From the NCBI GenBank assembly GCA_041488095.1, contig JBGPOP010000005.1, forward strand, positions 85,847 to 149,846: 64,000 nt of DNA, written 5' to 3'. This document shows, piece after piece, positions 8,664 to 16,245 of this stretch (its first letter is position 1; each line of letters begins with the position of its first letter). The position numbers and the translations under genes are program-made. Below the pieces are notes generated by a model that made no database searches, had not been told where the DNA came from, and worked only from the letters and a program-made list of their open reading frames with translations. The DNA comes from DASYPQ01 sp041488095 (GTDB lineage: Bacteria; Planctomycetota; UBA1135; GCA-002686595).

Positions 8664-9827
8664 ATGTTGCGCCTCTCCGCCCTCTTCGCACTCGTCCTCC
8701 TGGCTCTCGCTCCCTTCGGCTTCGCGCAGGAAAAGCAGGGGAAGGAGGACATTCTCACTCTGAACGCCAAGGTCATCGAGGAACTCAAGGCCAAGAAGTA
8801 CGACGACGCGATCGCGGACCTCATGAAGATCCTCGAGATCACGCCCCGGGACAAAGGGACGGCCTACAACCTCGCCTGCGCCTACTCCCTGAAGGGGGAA
8901 CTCGACCAGGCCTTCGAGTGGATCGACCAGGGATTCGAGTGGGGATGGGGAACCGGCTACAGCACGATCTACGGCAGCACCGAGCGCCTGAGCGAGATCG
9001 ACATGCTGAGGAAGGACTCCGACCTCGAGAACGTCCGCAAGGACCCGCGGTTCGAGAAGCTGATGGCGCGCATGGAGAAGCTGCGCGCCGCGGCGGAGGC
9101 GTTGCGCAAGAAAGGCGAGGAGTACGCCGCGACCGCAGCGGTCTACATCCCCGAGAAGGTCGCCGGTCTGAAGGAGATGCCCTTGCTCGTGGTGCTCCAC
9201 GACGCCGGCTCGACCAAGGACGAGGTGGTCAAGGGCCCCTGGAAGGCGATCGCCGACGAGCTCGGCTTCGCGCTGGTCGCGCCCTCGGGCAAGGTCCTCG
9301 TCGGCGACGAGCCGGCCAAGGGGATGGCCTGGTTCGACAACGAAACGAACTACGTCCAGAAGTACTGGACGTTCGAGAAGCCGGTGAACGACGCCGTGAC
9401 CGCGTTCAAGAAGGAGCATCCGATCGACAAGGCGCGCGTGGTCATCGCCGGCGAGGGGATCGGTGGAACGGTCGCGCTGAACGTGGCGATCGGATGGCCG
9501 GCGCTCTACAAGGGCGCCGTCGCTCTGAACGGAATCCTCGTGCCGCCGATCATGGCCCAGAAGGCGCCCGCGGCGGGCAAGATGGGTCTGCGCGTCGCGG
9601 TGCTCGAGAATTCCGTGGCGATGGTGAAGATGCTGGAGCCCGCCGGTGGGATGGAGAAGGCGCTCGCCTCGATGAATCAGAACCTCAAGACCTGGGGCAT
9701 CCAGGGCGAGGTCAAGTCCTTCACGCCCGACAAGAAGGCTCCCGACCAGATCAAGAAGCTGCTCGTCGAGGCCATCGGCTCGGTGTTGCCCGCCGCGACG
9801 CCGGCCGAAGCCGGCGCGCCGAAGTAG
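8664..9827 (+). CDS. Exported TPR plus alpha/beta-hydrolase-fold protein, probably inactive
   Basis: The protein has 387 residues. A signal peptide (about 1-21, cleavage near FGFA-QE) is followed by a short TPR region (about 30-100) with a trailing helix. An alpha/beta-hydrolase domain of the PHB-depolymerase/esterase type then runs from about 155. The oxyanion-strand motif LLVVLHDAGST is recognisable. The nucleophile elbow, expected as GxSxG, reads AGEGIGG at 262-268, with Gly265 where the catalytic Ser should be. Hydrolase activity is therefore doubtful and the domain may only bind ligands. It lies 75 nt after the TPR lipoprotein, probably in one unit. It converges on the next gene with a 20-nt gap. 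Confidence 0.75.
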   Translation: MLRLSALFALVLLALAPFGFAQEKQGKEDILTLNAKVIEELKAKKYDDAIADLMKILEITPRDKGTAYNLACAYSLKGELDQAFEWIDQGFEWGWGTGYSTIYGSTERLSEIDMLRKDSDLENVRKDPRFEKLMARMEKLRAAAEALRKKGEEYAATAAVYIPEKVAGLKEMPLLVVLHDAGSTKDEVVKGPWKAIADELGFALVAPSGKVLVGDEPAKGMAWFDNETNYVQKYWTFEKPVNDAVTAFKKEHPIDKARVVIAGEGIGGTVALNVAIGWPALYKGAVALNGILVPPIMAQKAPAAGKMGLRVAVLENSVAMVKMLEPAGGMEKALASMNQNLKTWGIQGEVKSFTPDKKAPDQIKKLLVEAIGSVLPAATPAEAGAPK

Positions 9828-9847
9828 CCCCCGCGGAGTCGGCCTCC

Positions 9848-10855
9848 TCAGTGTTCCTCGAGCGGCTCGGTGCCGCCGAGGTCGCGGTAACGGGCGTAGG
9901 TCGCCGCAGCGGCGTTCTTGTCGCCGCCCGCGGCGAGCACCCGCGCGAGATCCAGGTACGTGGGCGCGGCGCGCGGGTCGCAGTCGAGCGCGCGCTCGAA
10001 GGCCTTGCGCGCGGCGGCGAGGTCCCCCAGGCCGCGCTCGGCCAGACCGAGTGCCACGAATCCGCGGCAGAATCGAGGCACTCTGGCCACGAGCTCCCGG
10101 CACACCTCGCGCGCCCGGGCGTGCGCGCCGGCGGCGAGGAACAGCTCGGCGAGCCCGAGGCGCGGCAAGGGCTCGTCGGGTTTCTCGCGAACCTGCAGGC
10201 GCCGCGTCCGGTAGAAGTCCTGCCACGTTGCGCTCGCGAGCGCCTTCTTGCGGAGCTCTCCGGCCGCAGCCGTATCACCGAGCGCGATCGCCGTCTGCGC
10301 CAGCATGTGCAAGGCCGAGGGGGCCTGCGCGTCGAGAGGTGCAAGCTCGAGGAAGCGCTCGAGGAGCGGCGCCGCCCGCTCCTTCTCACCGGTCCCCTCG
10401 TCGGAGCGGTAGAGAGCGCGCCCGGCGAGCAGCCAGCACTCGGGGATCGCGGGAAAACGCACCGGCGGATCGGTCCGCACGGACGCCACCTGGGGCGTGA
10501 CTGGGGGCGCGACTTGGGGCACGAGCAGGATCTCCCTCGCGCGCGCGAGATCGTCGCGCTCGATCGCGAGTCGCGCGCGGGCGACTTCGACGAAGCCGAG
10601 CGAGGCGGCCTCGGGCCGGGCCTCGTCGAGGAGCTTCGCGGCGCGCTGCTCCTCGCCCGCGGCCGCGAGCGCGCGTGCGGCCAGGGCGATCGCCTCCCCG
10701 TCCTTGGCGAGCGGTCCGGATCGGGCCACCAGCGGGAGCGCGGCTGTGATCACCTCGCCGGGCAGGTCGAGATCGAGCGACTCGCGCCAGCGCTCGAGCA
10801 CGGAGCGGTCCTGCCCGAGCCCCGGGGCGATGGAGAGGAGCAGGGCCAGGATCAT
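9848..10855 (-). CDS. Exported TPR protein coupled to the CRTAC1-like gene
   Basis: This 335-residue protein has a short signal peptide (hydrophobic MILALLLSIAPG, cleavage near LGQ) and then tandem TPR-like helical pairs throughout. The last, most regular repeats end near residue 325. Its ATG at 10855 overlaps the stop of the upstream FG-GAP/ASPIC gene as ATGA, so translation is coupled. Neighbouring ASPIC/UnbV and TPR genes are a familiar pairing in Planctomycetota and Acidobacteriota (from memory). The exact role is unknown. Confidence 0.75.
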   Translation of the reverse strand: MILALLLSIAPGLGQDRSVLERWRESLDLDLPGEVITAALPLVARSGPLAKDGEAIALAARALAAAGEEQRAAKLLDEARPEAASLGFVEVARARLAIERDDLARAREILLVPQVAPPVTPQVASVRTDPPVRFPAIPECWLLAGRALYRSDEGTGEKERAAPLLERFLELAPLDAQAPSALHMLAQTAIALGDTAAAGELRKKALASATWQDFYRTRRLQVREKPDEPLPRLGLAELFLAAGAHARAREVCRELVARVPRFCRGFVALGLAERGLGDLAAARKAFERALDCDPRAAPTYLDLARVLAAGGDKNAAAATYARYRDLGGTEPLEEH

Positions 10856-12711
10856 CGGAACGCCTCCGCGTGCACGATGCCCGCTCCCTCGCGCACGGTC
10901 AGCCGCCGATCGCCGCGGCCGGCGGGCAGCTGCTCGACCTTGCCCGAGGGCCAGGCGATCCGGATCGCCTCGTAGCCCGCCTCGGCTCCCAGCCCGAAGT
11001 GCAGCCAGGAGGTCGAGGCCGACTGGTACCCGACCGCCGTTTCCACCTCCGCGAGCAACCCGTGCTCGGCCGCGCCGCGGCCGACGACGACGGCAACGCG
11101 CGCGCCCATTCCATCCGCCGGCGTGCGCCGGAGGCCATCTTCCGCCGCGGGCCGAGGGTCGGATCCGGAGGGTTTCTGGGGCCCCAGGCAGCGGATCGCG
11201 AGGCGGTGGTTCTGCGCTCCCATCCGGTTCATCCCGAGCGAAGCACGCGCGTCGATGCGGCACAGAACGAGGTCGGGTGCCCCGTCGCCGTCGAGGTCGC
11301 CGACCGCGCTCCCGCGCGAGCCGACGGCCGGGGCGAGGATCGAGCTCTCGCTGGCCGGCTCGACGCGCACCGCGCGCGGCTCGGGCCCGAGGTGCCACAG
11401 CGTCGCCGGCTGTCCGTAGCGCGTGCCCGTGTGCTGGCGGTCGGCCTGGGGATACACGTGGCCGTTTGCCGTGAACAGGTCGAGCCACCCGTCGCCGTCG
11501 AAGTCGACGAGGTGGACGCCCCACTTCAGGAGGTGCCGCGTCTCGCCCTGGAGGCCGTAGCGGTAGGTCATCTCCGTGAAGCCCCTCTTCGAGCCGAAGT
11601 ACAGCTCGGTCGGCTCGTCGGAGAAGTTCGTCACCGCGAGATCGAAGAGACCGTCACGGTTCACGTCCCCCGAGGCGACTCCCATCCCCGCCTCGGCACG
11701 GCCATCGGAGGAGAGCGCGACGCCGGCCGCGTACGCGCGATCGGCGAAGACTCCGTGACCGTCGTTGATCAGGAGCAGGTTCGGCATGCTGTCGTTCGCG
11801 ACATAGAGATCCGTGTCGCCGTCGCCGTCGGCGTCGAAGGGCAGCACCCCCAGCGAATAGGCGGGCACGATCCCGGGCAGCCACTCGCGCGTCTTGTCCT
11901 CGAAGGTCCCGTCGCCCCGGCCGCGCAGGATCCGGCCGGGCTGCGCCACCAGGCCTCCCGGGCCGCAGAAGACCTCGTAGCCCTTCCAGCGACAAGGGAC
12001 CGCGAGCGCTCCCTCTCCCAGCGCCCCCGACGGTGGGGCGACCGGATCGAGGTCGACGTACTGGCACACGTACAGGTCGAGATTCCCGTCGCCGTCGGCA
12101 TCGAAGAGCGCGAGGCTCGTGGCCCACAGCGGCGGATGGCCCGGGGCGCGCGGCCAGCCGACCTGCAGGCGAGCCGCGGGATCGTCCGGAATCAGCCCGG
12201 CGTTCGGCTTCGGCACGAGGTGTCCCTCGGCGTCCTGGAGGAGCAGCGCGAGGTCGCCGTACCCGCCCGCGACGAGGTCCTGGTCGCCGTCGCCGTCGAC
12301 GTCGCCGACGGCGAGACCGGTCCACCAGCCCGAGAGCCCGGGACCGGGGACGTGCGAGAAGTGTCCCTTGCCGTCGTTTTCGTAGATCTCGAGGTCCACG
12401 CCTGGCCCGGTGACGATCCTCCTGAGGCTCGGCAGCCCCTGCGCGAAGACGACGTCGAGGTCGCCGTCGTTCCCGAGATCGATCAGCGCCACGCCCGCGC
12501 CATTGGCCTCGAGGATCGTGGCCTTTTCGGGCGAGCCGGAGCGATTCTCGTAGTCGAGCCCGCGCTCGCGCGCCTCGTCGACAAGGTCCTCGGCGGGAGC
12601 CGGCGGCGCGCTCGCGCCGTCGCGCGAGGTGGCGGGGGAGGCCGGCTTCCTGCCGCACCCCCACGAGACCAGCAAGAGGGCGGCGATGCTGACGGCTCGT
12701 CGGGGATGCAT
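10852..12711 (-). CDS. CRTAC1/ASPIC-UnbV family lipoprotein with FG-GAP repeats
   Basis: This 619-residue exported protein has a signal peptide ending in SWGC (lipobox-like). Many FG-GAP/VCBS repeats follow, with calcium-binding DxDGDGxxD loops (for example VGDVDGDGDQDLV and LFDADGDGNLDLY), forming a predicted beta-propeller. An ASPIC/UnbV-type domain sits at the C-terminus (about 520-600; note the LAIRC and VGYQSAS segments). Such proteins are surface or periplasmic and are thought to bind ligands or matrix. The sequence gives no catalytic function. The gene is first of a two-gene unit with the TPR gene and is divergent from the gene at 12836, with a 124-bp shared upstream region. Confidence 0.85.
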   Translation of the reverse strand: MHPRRAVSIAALLLVSWGCGRKPASPATSRDGASAPPAPAEDLVDEARERGLDYENRSGSPEKATILEANGAGVALIDLGNDGDLDVVFAQGLPSLRRIVTGPGVDLEIYENDGKGHFSHVPGPGLSGWWTGLAVGDVDGDGDQDLVAGGYGDLALLLQDAEGHLVPKPNAGLIPDDPAARLQVGWPRAPGHPPLWATSLALFDADGDGNLDLYVCQYVDLDPVAPPSGALGEGALAVPCRWKGYEVFCGPGGLVAQPGRILRGRGDGTFEDKTREWLPGIVPAYSLGVLPFDADGDGDTDLYVANDSMPNLLLINDGHGVFADRAYAAGVALSSDGRAEAGMGVASGDVNRDGLFDLAVTNFSDEPTELYFGSKRGFTEMTYRYGLQGETRHLLKWGVHLVDFDGDGWLDLFTANGHVYPQADRQHTGTRYGQPATLWHLGPEPRAVRVEPASESSILAPAVGSRGSAVGDLDGDGAPDLVLCRIDARASLGMNRMGAQNHRLAIRCLGPQKPSGSDPRPAAEDGLRRTPADGMGARVAVVVGRGAAEHGLLAEVETAVGYQSASTSWLHFGLGAEAGYEAIRIAWPSGKVEQLPAGRGDRRLTVREGAGIVHAEAFR

Positions 12712-12789
12712 CGCGGATGACCTTCCTCTATGCTAGGCGAGTGGGGCCCCTCGAAGCGATCGAGTCGGGCTCGTCCGGCCGACCGCAGA

Positions 12790-12818
12790 TTGACCCTTTC
12801 CCAAGCTCTCCGTACCCT
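12790..12818 (+). promoter_or_regulatory. Sigma-70-like promoter with very short leader
   Basis: TTGACC (12790-12795), a 17-nt spacer and TACCCT (12813-12818) precede the gene at 12836. Transcription would begin near 12826, leaving only about 10 nt before the ATG. This fits the absence of a Shine-Dalgarno sequence there. Confidence 0.4.
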
Positions 12819-12835
12819 TTTCGCCCCGTTTTTCC

Positions 12836-13585
12836 ATGGTCGTGCGCAAGAAGAACCTGCTCGACGCCTTCCGCGCCGCCTCGCCCGAGGGGCGGAAGGC
12901 GGCGCCGCCGTCGAGCCCGTCGTCCTCCGGCGCCGGCGGTCCCTTCGCGCCTTCGTCGCCGCACGCGCCCGAGAGACCCGTGACGCCGCGTTTCGATGCG
13001 CCGAGAAGGTCCTCCGCGCTGGGCCGCGCGCTCGCCGATCGCAGCGTTCGAGGGATCCTGCTCGTCGCCGTGGTGGTCGTCGTCGCCGCCTGGTTCCACG
13101 GGCGCTGGAGCGCGAAGCCCGCCGAGGCGGCGAGCTCCTCCGCGCGGGAGAGTGCAGGTCCCGGCGTGCTGGCGCGACCCGGGGGCGGGGCTCCGGTCGT
13201 CGGAGCCGGGGCAGGGGCCGACGCGGACCTCGCGCAGCTGAACCTCTCCGCGGCCCGGATGGGCACCGCGGACGACCAGGCCTTCATGGACCCGGCCAAC
13301 AAGTACACGGTCCGGCTGATCCAGTACGACAACGACACGGACGGCTTGAAGCGGGCACGCGACATGGTCGAATTCCTGCGCAAGAAGGAAGGCCTGCCCA
13401 TCGTCGGCCCGATCTCGATCGGGAAGAAGCTGATCCTGGCCGCCGGCCACGCGGCTCGCATCGACCAGCTCGAAGGGCTGCTCGGCCATGTCAAGGCCCT
13501 CCGCGGGCCCCCGCCGCAGGACAAGAAGCTGCCCTTCGCCACGGCCTACGTCGTCAACATCGACGACGTGGTCAAGCGCCGCTGA
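12836..13585 (+). CDS. Membrane-anchored protein of unknown function, SPOR-like C-terminus
   Basis: This 249-residue protein is not confidently recognised. It has a cytoplasmic Ser/Pro-rich N-terminus (1-70), one transmembrane helix (about 72-90), an Ala/Gly-rich linker, and a C-terminal domain (about 155-249) with a YTVRLIQYDND start and alternating strand/helix pattern. That layout resembles SPOR-type (septal peptidoglycan-binding) domains, but similarity is too low to assign. No Shine-Dalgarno is seen before ATG 12836, and the promoter is only about 20 nt away, so it may be translated almost leaderless. It is followed 50 nt later by the small basic protein gene. Confidence 0.6.
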   Translation: MVVRKKNLLDAFRAASPEGRKAAPPSSPSSSGAGGPFAPSSPHAPERPVTPRFDAPRRSSALGRALADRSVRGILLVAVVVVVAAWFHGRWSAKPAEAASSSARESAGPGVLARPGGGAPVVGAGAGADADLAQLNLSAARMGTADDQAFMDPANKYTVRLIQYDNDTDGLKRARDMVEFLRKKEGLPIVGPISIGKKLILAAGHAARIDQLEGLLGHVKALRGPPPQDKKLPFATAYVVNIDDVVKRR

Positions 13586-13635
13586 AGACTGCCACGACGA
13601 ACCACCCGAGAACTCATCCAGGAAGCCCCCTCACG

Positions 13636-14016
13636 ATGTCCATTCATTCCAGCCTGCGCGGCGGCGACACTCTCCAAGGCGAGCGCAGCGTGCTCACGCG
13701 CCAGGAGCGCATCGCAGCCCTCAAGAAGGTCGGCAAGTTCGAGGAGGACAAGCGCTCGGTCTACGGCCTCCCCAAGGTGCGCACCAAGTTCAAAGTCGCC
13801 GGCGCGAAGAAGAAGGTCGCCAAGGAAGCGGCTCCGGGCGTTCCGGGAGCGCCGGGTGCTGTGGCTCCGGGCGCAGCCGCTCCCGCCGCCGCGGCCGGGA
13901 AGGGTGCCGCGGGCAAGACCGCAGCCCCCGCTGCGGGGGCGAAGGGCGCAGCCGCTCCGGCCGGCGCCAAGCCCGCGGCCGCTCCGGCTGCCGCCAAGAA
14001 GGGCGAGAAGAAGTAG
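13636..14016 (+). CDS. PVC 'small basic protein' with long Ala/Pro/Lys tail
   Basis: The first about 55 residues (opening MSIHSSLRGG, later LTRQERIAALKK and GLPKVRTKF) match the small basic protein family that I know from Verrucomicrobia, Chlamydiae and Planctomycetes (TIGR04137 from memory). Its function is unproven, though a ribosome or rRNA link has been suggested by its name. Family members usually end near there. This one continues with about 70 residues of Lys, Ala, Pro and Gly, low in complexity and like histone H1 tails, giving 126 residues in total. The ATG at 13636 is chosen because it starts the family motif exactly. An AGGA lies about 12 nt upstream. It is the best taxonomic marker in the window. 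Confidence 0.85.
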   Translation: MSIHSSLRGGDTLQGERSVLTRQERIAALKKVGKFEEDKRSVYGLPKVRTKFKVAGAKKKVAKEAAPGVPGAPGAVAPGAAAPAAAAGKGAAGKTAAPAAGAKGAAAPAGAKPAAAPAAAKKGEKK

Positions 14017-14058
14017 CGTTCCGGGCGCGGTTCCACCTGCGCCTCCTGAGGAAGTCCC

Positions 14059-14874
14059 ATGGCCGAGCAGCCGGTCGCTCGCAACGCGGCGCCGGTGATG
14101 GAGGTCTTCGCCTCGATCCAGGGCGAGGGCGCGTTCGTGGGAGAGCCGCAGGTGTTCCTGCGATTGCGCGGGTGTCCGGTGCGCTGTCGCTGGTGCGACA
14201 CGCCGGCGTCGTGGCGCCTGGCCGACTCCGACCGCGCGCGGATCGCAGGGACGCCGGAGCGCGGAGGAGTCCGGCGGGAGAGCCCCTGGGCGACGCCCTT
14301 CCAGGCCGCGTGCTGGATCGCGGAGGTCGAGCCGGGCTCGCCGCGGACGGTCAGCGTGACGGGCGGCGAGCCGCTCGTGTGGCCGGAGTTCCTGCTGGGG
14401 TTGAGGAGCATGCTCTCGCCGCGCCGGCTGCACCTCGAGACCGGGGGCGCGCATCCGCGGACGCTGGCGCGGGTCATCGACGGCTTCGACCACGTCAGCC
14501 TGGACCTCAAGCCCGACCTCGACCTCGATCCGCCCGAGGAGATCGCGCTCGCGGTCAGCTCCGAGCGCACACCGCGGACGCGCGAGGAGTGGCGGGCCGC
14601 GCGCGAGGCGTGTCTCGCGCTCGTCTCCGGCCGCGACGCGTGCGGCAAGATCGTCGTGAGCGGCGAGCGCTCGCCCGACGACTTCGTGCCGCTGCTCGAG
14701 GAGGTCGAGCGATGCGCGCCTGCGCTTCCGCTCTACCTCCAGCCCGCGACGCCGATCGGCGCTTCGACCGCGCCAGCTCCGGCGACGCTGACCCTGCTGG
14801 CGGAGATGGCGCGCGACCGCGACCTCGCGGTGCGGGTGGTCCCGCAGGTGCACCGGGTGCTCGGGATCCCCTGA
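14059..14874 (+). CDS. queE: 7-carboxy-7-deazaguanine synthase QueE
   Basis: QueE is a radical SAM enzyme that contracts carboxy-tetrahydropterin to 7-carboxy-7-deazaguanine, on the way to queuosine in tRNA. The protein is 271 residues. The SIQGEG substrate motif (19-24) is followed by the CxxxCxxC cluster motif (Cys39, Cys43, Cys46). TVSVTGGEP contributes to SAM binding, and LHLETGG and DLKPD follow, as is typical of QueE. GAGG lies ahead of ATG 14059. No other queuosine gene is nearby. The gene is 42 nt after the small basic protein gene and converges on the permease with a 1-nt gap. Confidence 0.9.
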   Translation: MAEQPVARNAAPVMEVFASIQGEGAFVGEPQVFLRLRGCPVRCRWCDTPASWRLADSDRARIAGTPERGGVRRESPWATPFQAACWIAEVEPGSPRTVSVTGGEPLVWPEFLLGLRSMLSPRRLHLETGGAHPRTLARVIDGFDHVSLDLKPDLDLDPPEEIALAVSSERTPRTREEWRAAREACLALVSGRDACGKIVVSGERSPDDFVPLLEEVERCAPALPLYLQPATPIGASTAPAPATLTLLAEMARDRDLAVRVVPQVHRVLGIP

Positions 14875-14875
14875 G

Positions 14876-16156
14876 TCAGGTGGCCGCGCGGGGTTCGTCG
14901 TCGAGCTTCAGGAAGAGGAGCGGGAGGAGGCTCGGCAGGGCGGCGAGGCAGACGACGACGAAGAACCAGGAGAACCCGAGCGCCTGCGCCAACGCTCCGC
15001 TCACCAGGCTCGCGACGATCGTCGAGAGCCCCATGATCCCGGTCGAGATCGCGTAGTGCGTCGTCGCGAATCCGCGGCCCTGGGAGATGCGCATGAGCAC
15101 GACCATGTAGGCGGAGAAGCCAAAGCCATAGCCGAGCTGTTCGACGGCGATCACGCCCGCGAGCGCGAGCTTGCCCGGGTGCTCGAAGGCGGCCCAGGCG
15201 TAGAAGAAGTTGGGCACGTGCATCGCGATCGCCATCGGCCACAGGCACCTCTTCAAACCTGCGCGCGAGATGAGGACGCCGCCGAGGATCCCGCCGCCGA
15301 TGAGGGCCGCGACGCCGACCGTCCCGGAGTAGAGGCCGAGCTCCTTCGTCGTGAGGGCCATGCCGCCTTCCTCGTGTCGGCCGAGGAGGAACGGCGGCGA
15401 CATGGTCGTCAGCATCAGCTCGCCGAAGCGGTAGAGGAGGATGAAGGCGAGGACGGGGACGAGGCCGGGGCGGCGGAAGTAGGAAGCGAGCGCCTCGAGG
15501 AAGGGCGCGGCCGCGGGGCGCTCAGCGGGTCCTCCGGGTCGGTCGTGGGCGGGCCGCGGCAGCGAGAGGGCGCACCAGGCGACCCCGAGGGCATAGACCG
15601 CGCAGGCTGCGGCGAAGGCGTAGGCCCAGGCTCGAGGGGTGCCGCCGACTCGCTCTTCGATGAAGCCGGCGAGGTAGACGATCGTGCCGGTGACGAAGAT
15701 GCGGCCGAGGCGGAAGCAGGCGTTGCGGACTCCGACGAAGGCGGCCTGGGTGGGGGCGTCGAGGGCGAGCAGGTAGAAGCCGTCCGCGGCGATGTCGTGG
15801 GTGGCGGAGGCGAGCGCGATCGTGGCGCATGCGACGATCGTCCACAGGACGACGTGCGAGCTCGTCGCGGCGAAGGCGAGGGCGCCGATCGCGGCGACGA
15901 GGAGCGTCTGCATCGCCAGCGTCCAGGCGCGTTTCGTCGAGAGGAGGTCGACGGCCGGGCTCCAGAGCGGCTTGATCGTCCAGGGGAGGGTCAGGAGGCT
16001 TGCGGCCTCCCCGATCTGGGCGAGCGGCACCCGCAGCGCGGCGAAGAACGTCGTCGCCGCGGTCTGGACGAGGAAGTAGGGGATGCCCTGGAGGAAGTAG
16101 AGCGAAGGGACGAAGGTCCACGGACTCTTCGTGGAAGCGCGACTCTCGTCCCTCAT
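14876..16156 (-). CDS. AmpG-like MFS permease
   Basis: This 426-residue major facilitator superfamily protein has about 12 predicted transmembrane helices. The N-terminal SLYFLQGIPYFLVQ and TLPWTIKPLWSPAVD segments are characteristic of AmpG-type permeases, which import anhydromuropeptides for peptidoglycan recycling. A cytoplasmic loop rich in Pro and Arg lies mid-protein (about 205-225), as expected between the two six-helix halves. No recycling enzyme (AmpD, NagZ) is adjacent. Other AmpG-like transporters handle sugars or acetyl-CoA, so the substrate is inferred from family only. Confidence 0.75.
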   Translation of the reverse strand: MRDESRASTKSPWTFVPSLYFLQGIPYFLVQTAATTFFAALRVPLAQIGEAASLLTLPWTIKPLWSPAVDLLSTKRAWTLAMQTLLVAAIGALAFAATSSHVVLWTIVACATIALASATHDIAADGFYLLALDAPTQAAFVGVRNACFRLGRIFVTGTIVYLAGFIEERVGGTPRAWAYAFAAACAVYALGVAWCALSLPRPAHDRPGGPAERPAAAPFLEALASYFRRPGLVPVLAFILLYRFGELMLTTMSPPFLLGRHEEGGMALTTKELGLYSGTVGVAALIGGGILGGVLISRAGLKRCLWPMAIAMHVPNFFYAWAAFEHPGKLALAGVIAVEQLGYGFGFSAYMVVLMRISQGRGFATTHYAISTGIMGLSTIVASLVSGALAQALGFSWFFVVVCLAALPSLLPLLFLKLDDEPRAAT

Positions 16157-16245
16157 GCGCGGCCGGGGGAGAAGCTAGCAATGGTGAGAGGCCGCGACGA
16201 TCCCGCGAAGCGCCGAATGCGTCGGCGGGCGAGAACCCGTTGCCG

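Noticed and set aside
13800..14010. Ala/Pro/Gly-rich repeats as a collagen-like domain
   Set aside because: There is no regular Gly-X-Y triplet over a useful length.
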